The translations under genes and the position numbers were made by a program. DNA of 46,015 nucleotides from Clostridiales bacterium (GTDB lineage: Bacteria > Bacillota > Clostridia > Lachnospirales > Lachnospiraceae), in the NCBI GenBank assembly GCA_029007785.1, contig JAQXIM010000025.1, forward strand, positions 1 to 46,015, given 5' to 3'. The notes under the pieces were generated by a model, which worked only from the letters and a program-made list of their open reading frames with translations, did not search any database and was not told the origin of the DNA. This document shows, piece after piece, positions 7,676-16,792 of the stretch (positions are counted from its first letter, which is position 1; each line of letters begins with the position of its first letter).

Positions 7676-9310
7676 ATGATTACTGTAAGCAATGTTTCTC
7701 TGCGTTTCGGCAAGAGCGCACTGTTTGAAGATGTTAACGTAAAATTTGTACCCGGCCACTGCTACGGCCTGATCGGTGCCAACGGTGCAGGAAAATCCAC
7801 CTTTTTAAAAATCCTGACCGGTGAACTGGAACCCACAAAGGGGGAAGTCATCATTACCCCCGGTGAGCGTCTCTCTTTCCTGAAACAGGACCATTTCCAG
7901 TATGATGATCAGACCGTTCTGGACACGGTTATGCTGGGAAATCCCCGTCTGGTAGAAATCATGCAGGAAAAAGACGCCCTGTATGCAAAAGCTGATTTCA
8001 CGGAAGAAGACGGAATCCGTGCCAGTGAACTGGAAGCAGAATTCGCCAACATGAATGGTTGGGAAGCAGAGTCCGATGCGGCTTCCCTGCTGAATGGTCT
8101 GGGAATTGAAACAGAGCTTCACTACAAACTGATGAAAGATCTGGACGGAAGTGCCAAGGTTAAAGTCCTTCTGGCTCAGGCTCTTTTCGGAAATCCCGAT
8201 ATTCTGCTCCTCGACGAGCCGACCAACCACCTGGATCTGGCTGCCATCGCATGGCTGGAAGAATTCCTGATTAATTTCGAGAATACGGTTATCGTTGTTT
8301 CCCATGACCGTTATTTCCTCAACAAAGTCTGCACTCAGATTGCCGATATCGACTACGGAAAGATCCAGCTGTACGCCGGAAACTATGATTTCTGGTATGA
8401 ATCCAGCCAGCTGATGATCCGTCAGATGAAGGAAGCCAACAAGAAAAAGGAAGAAAAAATCAAAGAACTCCAGGAATTTATTCAGAGATTCTCTGCAAAT
8501 GCTTCCAAATCCAAACAGGCAACCTCCCGTAAACGTGCTCTGGAAAAAATCCAGCTGGATGAGATTAAACCTTCCAGCAGAAAATACCCTTATATTGATT
8601 TCCGTCCGGAACGTTCCATCGGAAATGATGTACTGGAAGTAAAGAATCTTTCCAAAACCATTGATGGCGTTAAGGTTCTGGACAATATTACTTTTACCCT
8701 GACTGCTGAAGATAAAGTAGCCTTTGTAGGCTCCGATGAACTGGCAAAGACAACCCTTTTCCAGATTCTGTCCGGCGAGATGGAACCGGATGAAGGTTCC
8801 TACAAATGGGGTGTAACCACTTCCCGTGCTTATTTCCCCAAAGACAGTTCTGCCGAATTCCAGGATGACTACACCATCACCGATTGGCTGACCGGATATT
8901 CCGCCATTAAGGATGTGACTTACGTTCGTGGCTTCCTGGGCCGTATGCTGTTTGCCGGTGATGACGGTATGAAGAAAATCAATGTTCTCTCCGGTGGCGA
9001 GCGTGTTCGCTGCATGTTCTCCAAAATGATGATTTCCGGTGCCAACTGTCTGATTTTCGATGAACCTACCAACCATCTGGATATGGAATCCATCACTGCT
9101 CTGAATAACGGTCTGATCAAATTCCCCGGTGTCCTGCTGTTCTCTTCCCGCGATCACCAGATCGTTCAGACGACAGCCAACCGTATTATGGAATTGATCG
9201 GCGGAAAACTGATTGATAAGATCACCACTTATGATGAGTATCTCGCCAGCGATGAGATGGCTATGAAACGTCAGGTTTATACTGCTGCTGCCGAACTGGA
9301 AGATAACTAA
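7676..9310 (+). CDS. ABC-F family ATPase (YkpA/YbiT-like)
   Basis: A 544-residue soluble protein with two ATP-binding cassettes and no membrane segments. ABC-F proteins act on the ribosome. Cassette 1 has Walker A GANGAGKST (about 34-42) and Walker B LLLDEPTNHLD (about 178), but a degenerate signature (DGSAKVK in place of LSGGQ). A charged linker spans about 240-310. Cassette 2 has a non-canonical Walker A, GSDELAKTT, but an intact LSGGER signature (about 437) and IFDEPTNHLDM. The complementary defects suggest that only one composite site may be fully active, although this may be normal for the subgroup. AGGAGG precedes the start. Confidence 0.9.
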   Translation: MITVSNVSLRFGKSALFEDVNVKFVPGHCYGLIGANGAGKSTFLKILTGELEPTKGEVIITPGERLSFLKQDHFQYDDQTVLDTVMLGNPRLVEIMQEKDALYAKADFTEEDGIRASELEAEFANMNGWEAESDAASLLNGLGIETELHYKLMKDLDGSAKVKVLLAQALFGNPDILLLDEPTNHLDLAAIAWLEEFLINFENTVIVVSHDRYFLNKVCTQIADIDYGKIQLYAGNYDFWYESSQLMIRQMKEANKKKEEKIKELQEFIQRFSANASKSKQATSRKRALEKIQLDEIKPSSRKYPYIDFRPERSIGNDVLEVKNLSKTIDGVKVLDNITFTLTAEDKVAFVGSDELAKTTLFQILSGEMEPDEGSYKWGVTTSRAYFPKDSSAEFQDDYTITDWLTGYSAIKDVTYVRGFLGRMLFAGDDGMKKINVLSGGERVRCMFSKMMISGANCLIFDEPTNHLDMESITALNNGLIKFPGVLLFSSRDHQIVQTTANRIMELIGGKLIDKITTYDEYLASDEMAMKRQVYTAAAELEDN

Positions 9311-9312
9311 GA

Positions 9313-9357
9313 AAAAAGGGGCTGCCGTACTAAGCAATCAGTACGCAGCTCCTTTTG
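9313..9357 (+). terminator. Terminator of the ABC-F gene
   Basis: AAAGGGGCTGCCGTAC pairs with GTACGCAGCTCCTTTT, just after the stop codon. Confidence 0.8.
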
Positions 9358-9366
9358 TGTAACAAT

Positions 9367-9423
9367 AAAAAAGGGACTGTCACTTTAACGAATGTAAATA
9401 CGTGAAGCGGCAGCCCTTTTTTT
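9367..9423. terminator. Second terminator-like hairpin before rpoD
   Basis: AAAAAAGGGACTG pairs with CGGCAGCCCTTTTTTT around a long loop. Runs of T on both strands let it serve rpoD (-) as well as back up the upstream terminator. Confidence 0.6.
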
Positions 9424-9468
9424 ATTTATCAAATATTATACTCTTTTATCACACCAAACATGATATTA

Positions 9469-9508
9469 CGGACTTCTCCGGTTTTCACCCTCCCGAAATC
9501 CTGAAACC
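9469..9508. repeat. Dispersed hairpin repeat, family 2
   Basis: Its outer stem resembles GGATTTC/GAAATCC (here GGACTTC with CGAAATCC), and the inner stem is GGT-TTTC-ACC. Related copies are at 25829, 37065, 41759 and 45485. This copy lies just 3' of rpoD. Confidence 0.55.
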
Positions 9509-9509
9509 A

Positions 9510-10637
9510 TTATAAAAAGTCACGAATCCTCTTACTGCGAACAGGGTTTCTCAGTTTTCTCAATGCCTTGGCTTCAATCTGACGAATACGTTCTCTGGTA
9601 ACATTGAATTCCTTTCCTACTTCCTCCAATGTTCTCGGATGTCCATCCTCCAGGCCGAAACGCAGAATCACCACCTGTTTTTCTCTGTCTTTCAGATCAT
9701 CCAGCAAAACATCGATATGCTCACGCAGCATTACCGATTCCACATTTCCTTCGGGAGTCACTGCATTGCTGTCCGCTACAAAATCGCCCAGATTGGAATC
9801 ATCTTCCTCACCAATAGGAGTCTCCAGAGAAGCAGGTTCACGGGCGATCTGCATGATCTCCATTACTTTTTCCTCTGTCATATCCAATGCATTGGCCAAT
9901 TCTGCTGTGGAAGGTTCATAACCCAATTCCAACGTCAGCTTTCTCTGCATCTTCGACATCTTATTGATGGTCTCAACCATATGCACCGGTACTCGAATCG
10001 TTCTTGCCTGATCTGCCAGAGCACGGGTTACCGACTGACGAATCCACCAGGTTGCATAGGTACTCAACTTATATCCCTTGGTATAATCAAATTTCTCGAC
10101 ACCTTTAATCAGTCCCAGATTTCCTTCCTGTACCAAATCCAGGAAAGTCATACCACGACCGGTATAACGCTTAGCGATACTTACAACCAGACGCAGATTT
10201 GCCTCAATCAGACGCTCTTTCGCGCGAGGATCCCCTTCAGACTTTCGCTTTGCCAACTCCAATTCTTCCTCTGAAGTCAGAAGCGGAACGGTTCCAATCT
10301 CTTTCAGGTACATACGAACCGGATCTTCCGTACCAATTCCATCCAGCAGATCGATGGCGTCCAAATCGATGTCCTCTTCCTCTTCTTCATTCATAATGAA
10401 ATCGTCGTCGTCATTGTCCAGTACAAGTTCTTCCTCATGAGTCGGCTCGTCTGTCATAACGCGTAATACATCAATATTTTTGCTTTCCAGATAGTTGTAG
10501 ATATTCTCCAGTTGTTCCGCATCCAATTTGGCTCCGGCAAAGAAGTCGTTGATATCGTTGATATCTAATGTGTTGTTCTTGGATTTACCTAATTCAACTA
10601 ACTTGTCAAGCTGCTGCAAAAAATTGTTTTTCTCCAC
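9510..10637 (-). CDS. rpoD: RNA polymerase primary sigma factor (sigma-70/SigA)
   Basis: Housekeeping sigma factor. I choose the GTG at 10637 ([10 protein letters not shown]), giving 375 residues; AAAGGA lies eight bases upstream, whereas the longer ATG at 10661 would place that site inside the gene. Domains: N-terminal region 1.1 with an acidic Asp/Glu stretch (about 75-95), region 1.2 [11 protein letters not shown], region 2 with [11 protein letters not shown] and YATWWIRQ, region 3, and region 4 with the helix-turn-helix [20 protein letters not shown] near the C-terminus. The common dnaG neighbour is absent; the gene upstream is a lipid-kinase-like gene. Confidence 0.97.
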   Translation of the reverse strand: MEKNNFLQQLDKLVELGKSKNNTLDINDINDFFAGAKLDAEQLENIYNYLESKNIDVLRVMTDEPTHEEELVLDNDDDDFIMNEEEEEDIDLDAIDLLDGIGTEDPVRMYLKEIGTVPLLTSEEELELAKRKSEGDPRAKERLIEANLRLVVSIAKRYTGRGMTFLDLVQEGNLGLIKGVEKFDYTKGYKLSTYATWWIRQSVTRALADQARTIRVPVHMVETINKMSKMQRKLTLELGYEPSTAELANALDMTEEKVMEIMQIAREPASLETPIGEEDDSNLGDFVADSNAVTPEGNVESVMLREHIDVLLDDLKDREKQVVILRFGLEDGHPRTLEEVGKEFNVTRERIRQIEAKALRKLRNPVRSKRIRDFL

Positions 10638-10818
10638 TGTGCGCGTCCTTTCCAAATGCAAACAAAATGCCTTGAATATATATTATATATTCTTTCATTT
10701 CAAATGTAAAGACACAAAGAACGTTTTTTCCTATTTTTTCGCCAATTTTTTTCATCCAATATCCTGAAGGGAAACGAAAAATCAGGGAAACCATCTCTAT
10801 CAGACGTTGCTTCTCTCT

Positions 10819-11763
10819 TTATTCTTTCGTTCCTTCTTTTGCTGCGATTTCCTCTTTTTCCTCTTTCTTCTCTTCCTTTTTCATAATGGTAAGAGCACGG
10901 TGAAGAACCCGAATATCCACATCGGTTTGACTTCCTCCAAATTCCCCATCTTTTACCCAGTCGATGGGACTTTCGGAGTGGAAGGTAATATGATCTGTCT
11001 TAAAACGAATGACAAATTCTGATTTTGCATTGGTAATAAATAAAGCGGTTGCCAGTTCTCCCCACTCTGCCAGGTTCCGAGGCTGACGAATCAGAGTCAC
11101 TTCAAACAATCCTTCATCCATCTCGATGTCCGATCCCCAGATTCCTGTCATACCTCCGACACGATATGAATTGCTGACCAGGCCGCAAAGGAAATTGTCC
11201 TCATATACATTTTCACCGGACTCAATCCGCACGGGGTATGCTTTCAGGTTCATAAGCTGTTTTGCTGCTTCCACAATATAAGCCTGATGCCCCAAAATTT
11301 TCTTCATATCCTGAGGCGTGATATAAGAAATATCGGTAAAAGCACCAAATCCCGATACATAACAGAAGTATTTCCCATTCACACTTCCGATATCAATGAG
11401 AAAAGGAATCCCATTGGCTGCAACTTTGGCCGCATCCTTCATTCGGGAAGGAAGTTTGAGGCTATGTGCAAAATCATTGGTGGTTCCAGCCGAAATATAT
11501 CCCAGTTCCGGTCGTTTTTCCGGAGCAATCTTCATAAGTCCATTGACGGTCTCATTCAAAGTTCCGTCACCCCCGCTGCAGACTACCCGATCCACATGAC
11601 ATCCTCTTTTTCTTGCAACCTCTGTTGCTTCCCCAGATTCTTGTGTAATATATACTTCCAACTGATATCCCGCTTTAATAAATGTATCCAGAATATCCGT
11701 TAGTTTTCCCTTGATTTTTGCTTTTCCTGCATTGGGATTTACAATCATAAGAAGTTTTTTCAT
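10819..11763 (-). CDS. Diacylglycerol kinase / YegS-BmrU family lipid kinase
   Basis: A 314-residue protein of the diacylglycerol-kinase catalytic-domain family, probably phosphorylating a membrane lipid with ATP. The nucleotide site VCSGGDGTLNE is near residues 60-70, the N-terminus has IVNPNAGK, and AGTTNDFA follows. The start at 11763 is preferred over 11769 because GGAGG is seven bases from the former and one from the latter. The last ~22 residues are almost all Lys and Glu, an odd charged tail. mutY is 80 bases upstream and rpoD 181 bases downstream, all leftward. Confidence 0.88.
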   Translation of the reverse strand: MKKLLMIVNPNAGKAKIKGKLTDILDTFIKAGYQLEVYITQESGEATEVARKRGCHVDRVVCSGGDGTLNETVNGLMKIAPEKRPELGYISAGTTNDFAHSLKLPSRMKDAAKVAANGIPFLIDIGSVNGKYFCYVSGFGAFTDISYITPQDMKKILGHQAYIVEAAKQLMNLKAYPVRIESGENVYEDNFLCGLVSNSYRVGGMTGIWGSDIEMDEGLFEVTLIRQPRNLAEWGELATALFITNAKSEFVIRFKTDHITFHSESPIDWVKDGEFGGSQTDVDIRVLHRALTIMKKEEKKEEKEEIAAKEGTKE

Positions 11764-11843
11764 AACCATTCCTCCATCATAGGTAATTCCCTGCCAAATA
11801 TTTTTTTACTCCGACATCCCATACAAAATTTCCCGGAAAAAGC

Positions 11844-12941
11844 CTAGGACTTTTCCATAGAATACAGGAATTCCGCATATGTTTTCAATGCTGTCGGAAT
11901 CGGATATTTTTCTTTAATTCTTGCCGGAGTCTCAAAAGCGGAATTGTCCGCCCAGGGTTCCGTCAGTTTTATATGCCAGCCGGTCATATGCCATTCCACA
12001 TGGGAAAAAATATGTTTCGATCGGGGAAGCGGTGTCAAAATTCCCGATTGTCCTTCGCTTTTCAGCCATTCCATCAGACGATCCTCATCCCACACTCCCT
12101 GCTTCCAGGGAAATTCGTACATCCCGGCCAGAAGACCGTTTCCAGGTCTCCGACGGACGGCATATCTTCCATTCCATTCCATAAGCAAAATCGTCTTTTC
12201 TTCGATTCGTCTTTCCTTTTTCGCAGGCTTCACCGGGTATTTCTCTTCTTCGCCTGCTTTCCTGGCCATACACCAGTCTGCCAGCGGACAATGGCTGCAC
12301 AGAGGCCGGCCGTTGGGAATGCAGATTGTCTCTCCCAGTTCCATGATAGCCTGATTAAACTCTCCGGGCTGGTCTTCCGGCATAATTCTTTGCAGACGAG
12401 CTTCCATCCGTTTCCTGGAAGCCGCTTTTGATATATCGGAATCGTCCGCTAAAAATCGTGTCATTACCCGCATCACATTTCCATCCACTGCAGGAACCGG
12501 CAAATGAAAAGAAATGGAACCAATGGCACCAGCCGTATAAGCTCCAATTCCGGGAAGTTTCTTTAGTTCATGATAATCAGCCGGAAGTTCTCCCCCATAT
12601 CGTTCCTCACAGACGATGGCAGCCTTCATCAGATTTCTTGCCCGACTATAATATCCCAGGCCTTCCCATAATTTCAGGACCTCTTCCTCCTTGGCAGCTG
12701 CCAGTGAAGGAATATCAGGAAACGCCTGAAGAAAACGGCTGTAATAGGATCGAACCGCCTCTATTCTCGTCTGCTGGAGCATGATTTCCGAAATCCATAC
12801 ATGATAGGGAGAAGCATCCTCTCTCCAGGGGAGTTCACGGCGAACCCCGATGAACCATTTTATCAATACTTCCGGCAGAATATTCAAGCATTCCAGTCTT
12901 TCCGGATGATCTTCCGCTGCCATTTCTTTTTTTTCAGCCAT
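11844..12941 (-). CDS. mutY: A/G-specific adenine glycosylase MutY
   Basis: Base-excision repair enzyme that removes adenine mispaired with 8-oxoguanine. The 365-residue sequence has LPWREDASPYHVWISEIMLQ at the N-terminus with the catalytic Glu in LQQTRIEAV, the helix-hairpin-helix LPGIGAYTAGAIGS, the catalytic Asp in VPAVDGNVMRV, and the [4Fe-4S] loop Cys-x6-Cys-x2-Cys-x5-Cys in CIPNGRPLCSHCPLADWC. A C-terminal MutT-like domain follows, for recognition of 8-oxoG. The length is normal. The ATG at 12941 has only a weak upstream purine stretch. Confidence 0.96.
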   Translation of the reverse strand: MAEKKEMAAEDHPERLECLNILPEVLIKWFIGVRRELPWREDASPYHVWISEIMLQQTRIEAVRSYYSRFLQAFPDIPSLAAAKEEEVLKLWEGLGYYSRARNLMKAAIVCEERYGGELPADYHELKKLPGIGAYTAGAIGSISFHLPVPAVDGNVMRVMTRFLADDSDISKAASRKRMEARLQRIMPEDQPGEFNQAIMELGETICIPNGRPLCSHCPLADWCMARKAGEEEKYPVKPAKKERRIEEKTILLMEWNGRYAVRRRPGNGLLAGMYEFPWKQGVWDEDRLMEWLKSEGQSGILTPLPRSKHIFSHVEWHMTGWHIKLTEPWADNSAFETPARIKEKYPIPTALKTYAEFLYSMEKS

Positions 12942-13288
12942 TCTGCCTGCTGTCTCCCTTCATTTCCAGGTAAATAACAAAATCCTTTTTCTTTCCTTAC
13001 CGTATTTTTGTTTCTTTGACTGCAAAAAATAATCCTATGATACACCGCTCAGAACACCATATCCTCTCTTTCCATCAGGATATATCAATAAATTTTACAC
13101 TGTATATCATAGTATTTTATCTATGGGATTATAGCATAATCGACAAATGATGTCTATTCTGGTTCTGTCTTTTTATCCTTTTTAGACAATCTTAATATTT
13201 ATTGGTATTTCTAAAGAAATTGCCGAAAAGTCAAAGCGTCACGGCTGCCCAGATGACGACAGACTGCTTTTGTCGTGAACAGAAGAAA
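12942..13288. other. Intergenic region, no gene seen
   Basis: AT-rich spacer upstream of mutY with several short palindromes, such as around 13080-13130. A 78-codon open frame at 13202-13438 lacks a ribosome-binding site and crosses the terminator, so it is not called. Confidence 0.6.
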
Positions 13289-13327
13289 AGGTATGGAAAT
13301 CAAATCAAAGATTTTTCTTCCATACCT
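13289..13327 (-). terminator. Terminator of the flippase gene
   Basis: Read leftward, AGGTATGGAA pairs with TTCCATACCT and is followed by TTTTCTTC. A second dyad, GGAAATGCAGA/TCTGCATTCC, lies at about 13350-13381, nearer to the stop codon. Confidence 0.7.
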
Positions 13328-13403
13328 GTCATAGTCACCTGTATTGTTTGGAAATGCAGATATACATACTTTCTGCATTCCTCGTTTCTAAATCATACCT
13401 GTT

Positions 13404-15032
13404 TTAAAGCAAATGCATACGTTTCGCCAATCGAATAATCGTCCGTCCTTTCGGCATCTCCATAAGCTCTTCCCTGCCCATGGCTCCCGTCTTCAGCACC
13501 AGAACAAAATAAACGATACATGCCACAAAAATACTGAAGAAAAGACAGAGTACATTATTGGAAATCACTGCATAACAGCCTTCATATACTCCCCATGCAA
13601 CTGCACCCATGATCACGGCACAAAGAGCCGGCATCAAAAATGTTTTGAAGTATTCCTGCTGATATCCCAAAGCCCGACGTACCGACCGATGATTCAGGAA
13701 ACTCATCAGCATGGAATATGTGATGGCTGCAGCAACGATACAATAGAGATTCAGATCGGTAAAAATCAAAAGGAAAACAAGAACCACTGTCTGAACAACC
13801 AGCGCAATGGCTGCATTGATTACCGGCCGGTTTACCTGTCCGACTCCCTGAAGAACTGCATTGGTCAGAGTAGACAAGGAAGTAAACACAATCGAAATAC
13901 TCAGAGCCTGAAGCAAAGAAGCCGCCAAATCCAAGGATTCCCTCTGAGGGAACAAAAGCATCATAATCGGGCGAGACAAAACAGCAAGTCCCACTGCAGC
14001 AGGAATAGCAATCAGCATGGTAGTGCGAATGGCTGATGTAATTTTCTTTTTCGTACCCTCAATATCCCCTACGACATAGCTGCCTGAAATTGACGGAATC
14101 ATCGCCGTAGACATGGCAGAGGACAAAGCAATGGGAATATTCGAAATAACTACCGCTTTACCAGAATAAATACCGTACATGGTTATGGCTTCCGATGAAG
14201 TAAAGTGCTTCACCAGACGCACGATCTTAATGTAGATGGTCTGATTCAGCGAAATACTGAAGTTGTAAATAAAGGTACTTAAAATAAAGGGCGTAACCAT
14301 ACAGAAAATCAGTTTAAAGATGGATTTGTATGAAAGCACCCGTCCGTTTGTGTCATTGGCAACCCGATTTTCAATGTTCTTTCTATTGTCACGATATAAC
14401 ACGTACATAAAAATCAATGCGGAAAGAACACCGATACCGGTACCCAGAGCACTTCCCATGGCGCCGCGAACAGCACGATCCGTATCGCTTCCTCCGGAAA
14501 TGGCATTAATAAAGATCCAGGCAGCCAGAATACTTACACCGGCATTCAGAATCTGTTCCAGAATCTGAGACAAAGACGTCTGAACCATTGTCTTGTGGGC
14601 TTGAAAATATCCCCGGAGAACCCCCAGGAAACCGGACAGAAAAATCGTGGGAGCAAAAATGCGGAGAACCGCTACCGAATTTTCCTCCACAAGAACTCCT
14701 GCAAAACAATAGGTAAACAGGCTGGCTGCACCGCCGATCACCAATACATACACAAGAGCGCATTGAAAAATCCGATGAGCATTTCGATATTCCTGCAATT
14801 CCAATCTCTGGGCAATAACTTTGGAAATCGCTGCCGGAATACTGTAAGATGATAAAAGCAATATAATAGTATAGATATTATAGGCAGTACTGTAATACCC
14901 ATTACCCTCATCACCGATAATTCCGGTCAAGGGACTTCGATACAGAATTCCTATAATACGTACGATAATTCCCGCTGCAGCCAGTATTCCTGCCTGCATA
15001 ATAAAAGAATCTTTATTCTTTGAATTATTCAT
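13404..15032 (-). CDS. SpoVB-like polysaccharide/lipid flippase (MOP superfamily)
   Basis: A 542-residue integral membrane protein with about 14 helices, of the oligosaccharide flippase group that includes SpoVB and MurJ. The hallmark N-terminal stretch is RIIGILYRSPLTGIIGDEG, followed by GYYSTAYNIYTIILLLSSYS (around nt 14850-14980). It probably moves a lipid-linked wall precursor. I place the start at MNNSKNKD (15032); a longer open frame running to 15224 includes the dispersed repeat and lacks family similarity, and MSCEKQG at 15065 is a second possibility. With spoVAD and cotJ elsewhere, a spore cortex role is plausible but not proven. Confidence 0.85.
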   Translation of the reverse strand: MNNSKNKDSFIMQAGILAAAGIIVRIIGILYRSPLTGIIGDEGNGYYSTAYNIYTIILLLSSYSIPAAISKVIAQRLELQEYRNAHRIFQCALVYVLVIGGAASLFTYCFAGVLVEENSVAVLRIFAPTIFLSGFLGVLRGYFQAHKTMVQTSLSQILEQILNAGVSILAAWIFINAISGGSDTDRAVRGAMGSALGTGIGVLSALIFMYVLYRDNRKNIENRVANDTNGRVLSYKSIFKLIFCMVTPFILSTFIYNFSISLNQTIYIKIVRLVKHFTSSEAITMYGIYSGKAVVISNIPIALSSAMSTAMIPSISGSYVVGDIEGTKKKITSAIRTTMLIAIPAAVGLAVLSRPIMMLLFPQRESLDLAASLLQALSISIVFTSLSTLTNAVLQGVGQVNRPVINAAIALVVQTVVLVFLLIFTDLNLYCIVAAAITYSMLMSFLNHRSVRRALGYQQEYFKTFLMPALCAVIMGAVAWGVYEGCYAVISNNVLCLFFSIFVACIVYFVLVLKTGAMGREELMEMPKGRTIIRLAKRMHLL

Positions 15033-15122
15033 GAAATCAGTTTCCCCCTGCTTTTCACAACTCATGATATTATACCCTTTTCGACAGCTTTCCGCAATAT
15101 TCCTGCCCTGATTCTTTGGAAG

Positions 15123-15247
15123 AAAGAGTTCCGCTTGCGGAACTCTCGCGCTGCCGCTCGGCTGCTCCTGCAGCCAAACTTCCATTGGAGCGGCATGCGC
15201 ATCCTCCCGGAGGGTTTTATGCAATAGGAACGGAGTTTCCTATTGCA
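15123..15247. repeat. Dispersed multi-hairpin repeat, family 1, long copy A
   Basis: A 125-base unit matching 35155-35279 almost base for base. It is a chain of palindromes: AGAGTTCCGC-TT-GCGGAACTCT, GGCTGC-TCCT-GCAGCC, TCCATTGGA, CTCCCGGAG and GCAATAGG...CCTATTGC. Between the two copies the CTCCCGGAG stem becomes ATCCCGGAT, a paired C-G to A-T change. The copy ends directly at the terminator of the leftward DUF1015 gene. Confidence 0.9.
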
Positions 15248-15284
15248 TAAAAAGGCCTTATCGGTGGGAAATCGACAAAGCCTA
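15248..15284 (-). terminator. Terminator of the DUF1015 gene
   Basis: Read leftward, AGGCTTTGTCGAT pairs imperfectly with ATCGATAAGGCCT across a short loop, and TTTTT follows. The family 1 repeat begins immediately after the T-run. Confidence 0.7.
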
Positions 15285-15307
15285 AAAATATCGCTAATTT
15301 ATTTATT

Positions 15308-16546
15308 TTATTCATCAAAGCAATGAATAAACAAACCATTGCAAAGCTTCGGTTCAAACCAGGTAGATTTGGGCGGCATGGTTTTGCCCGCATCTGCCAC
15401 AGCCAGCAGTTCATCCATAGAAGTGTGATATACAAGAAATCCTATTTTCTCTCCCGTTTTACATTTCTCTGCCATGCTTTTTATCTGATTCCGACCACCG
15501 ATAAACTCCAACCGTTCATCCTTCTTCATATCCGTAATTCCCAGAATAGGATCCAGAATAAAATCCTGAAGGACGGAAATATCCAGTCTGCTGCAGACGG
15601 ATTTCGGTCTGTGCTCTTCCTTCAGCTGCAGACGATACCATGAATTCTCCAGAAGAACCATGAACTCCCCGCGTTTTTCCGGCATTTTTCCCTCAACATT
15701 TTCTTCTATGTAAAAACTCTCACTTATTTTTCCCAAAAGGCTGTCTCTGGTATGTCCATTCCATCCATCTACCAAACGGCTGTAAGGAAGAATCTGAAGC
15801 TGGTCATCGGGAAAACAGGCACAGGCTACATAATTCCATGGTTCCTGTCCCGTGTAATCCGGATGTTCCTGACGCATTTTCTTACAGATTTGTACCCCGG
15901 ACATAATCCGATGGTGTCCATCTGCAATGTAAAACCCATCAATATCTCCAACCCATTCTTCTACCCGGGCACATTCTTCTTCCTCTTCAATCTTCCAAAT
16001 CGTATTCCAGACCTGGTTTTCTGAGAAAAAATGGTAGAGTGGTTCCCGTTCTTCCACAGATTTCATCCAGGAAGAAAGCTCCTTCCGAGCCCGGTATGCC
16101 ATAAGAATCGGACCGCCGATCTGTGCTCTGCAAACAGTCATATGATGAGACAGATCTTCCAGTTTCTTTTCCCGAACCTTTTCATGGGCATACACACGTC
16201 CTTCCAGAATATCATCCACAGGAATACAGCCCACCAGACCTGTCTGTCTATGACCTTGTCCTTCCAAACGATAAACATAAAAAGACGGATGAAGATCCCT
16301 CTCCATGACACCATCTGCTACCCAGTTTTCAAGAAGATTGGAGGCTTCCTTGTAAACACGATCAGTTCCCCATCCACGATCACTATAAAGAATTTTCGGA
16401 TGAACTATACTGGTATAACTTAATGGATTATCCTGCAGTTTTTTGCGGATCTCATCCTGAGTCATCGCATTATGTGGTCCGGATGCAACCCTGGCAGCCA
16501 AAGAAGGCTGAGGTCGGATACAGGTAAAAGGTTTTAATACAGCCAT
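15308..16546 (-). CDS. DUF1015 family protein
   Basis: A 412-residue soluble protein of the DUF1015 family, with normal full length. The family has distant resemblance to ParB/SerK-type proteins, but I assign no reaction. Visible features are the N-terminal FTCIRPQPSLAARVASGPHN and the highly conserved IADGHHRIMSG near residue 217. GGGAGGAG lies a few bases upstream of the ATG. It is divergent from the cotJ operon and has no operon partner here. Confidence 0.85.
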   Translation of the reverse strand: MAVLKPFTCIRPQPSLAARVASGPHNAMTQDEIRKKLQDNPLSYTSIVHPKILYSDRGWGTDRVYKEASNLLENWVADGVMERDLHPSFYVYRLEGQGHRQTGLVGCIPVDDILEGRVYAHEKVREKKLEDLSHHMTVCRAQIGGPILMAYRARKELSSWMKSVEEREPLYHFFSENQVWNTIWKIEEEEECARVEEWVGDIDGFYIADGHHRIMSGVQICKKMRQEHPDYTGQEPWNYVACACFPDDQLQILPYSRLVDGWNGHTRDSLLGKISESFYIEENVEGKMPEKRGEFMVLLENSWYRLQLKEEHRPKSVCSRLDISVLQDFILDPILGITDMKKDERLEFIGGRNQIKSMAEKCKTGEKIGFLVYHTSMDELLAVADAGKTMPPKSTWFEPKLCNGLFIHCFDE

Positions 16547-16792
16547 CTCGTTCTCCTCCCAGTAAAACAGATGTTTCTCTTTATGTCAAAGAATCTGCTG
16601 AACACTACTAATAATTATATTTATTATAGCAAATATCAAAGAAATTTCTACTGAAATTTATATAAGCCGACAAAATGTAAAAAATACGAAAAAACGGCAG
16701 ACAATTCAAAAAGCCTGCAGGGAAATCTTCACGGTTTTTTTCTTTTCTCATATCTTAATAAAAAGACTCTTTGCAGCAGAAAGGAGACTGTC

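Noticed and set aside
7805-9337. 510-codon leftward open frame opposite the ABC-F gene
   Set aside because: Mirror frame of a conserved coding sequence with no recognisable domain.
15033-15224. N-terminal extension of the flippase gene, and a similar peptide frame at 35062-35256
   Set aside because: Both are readings through the 125-base family 1 repeat. The matching peptides reflect the DNA repeat, and the flippase family starts at 15032.
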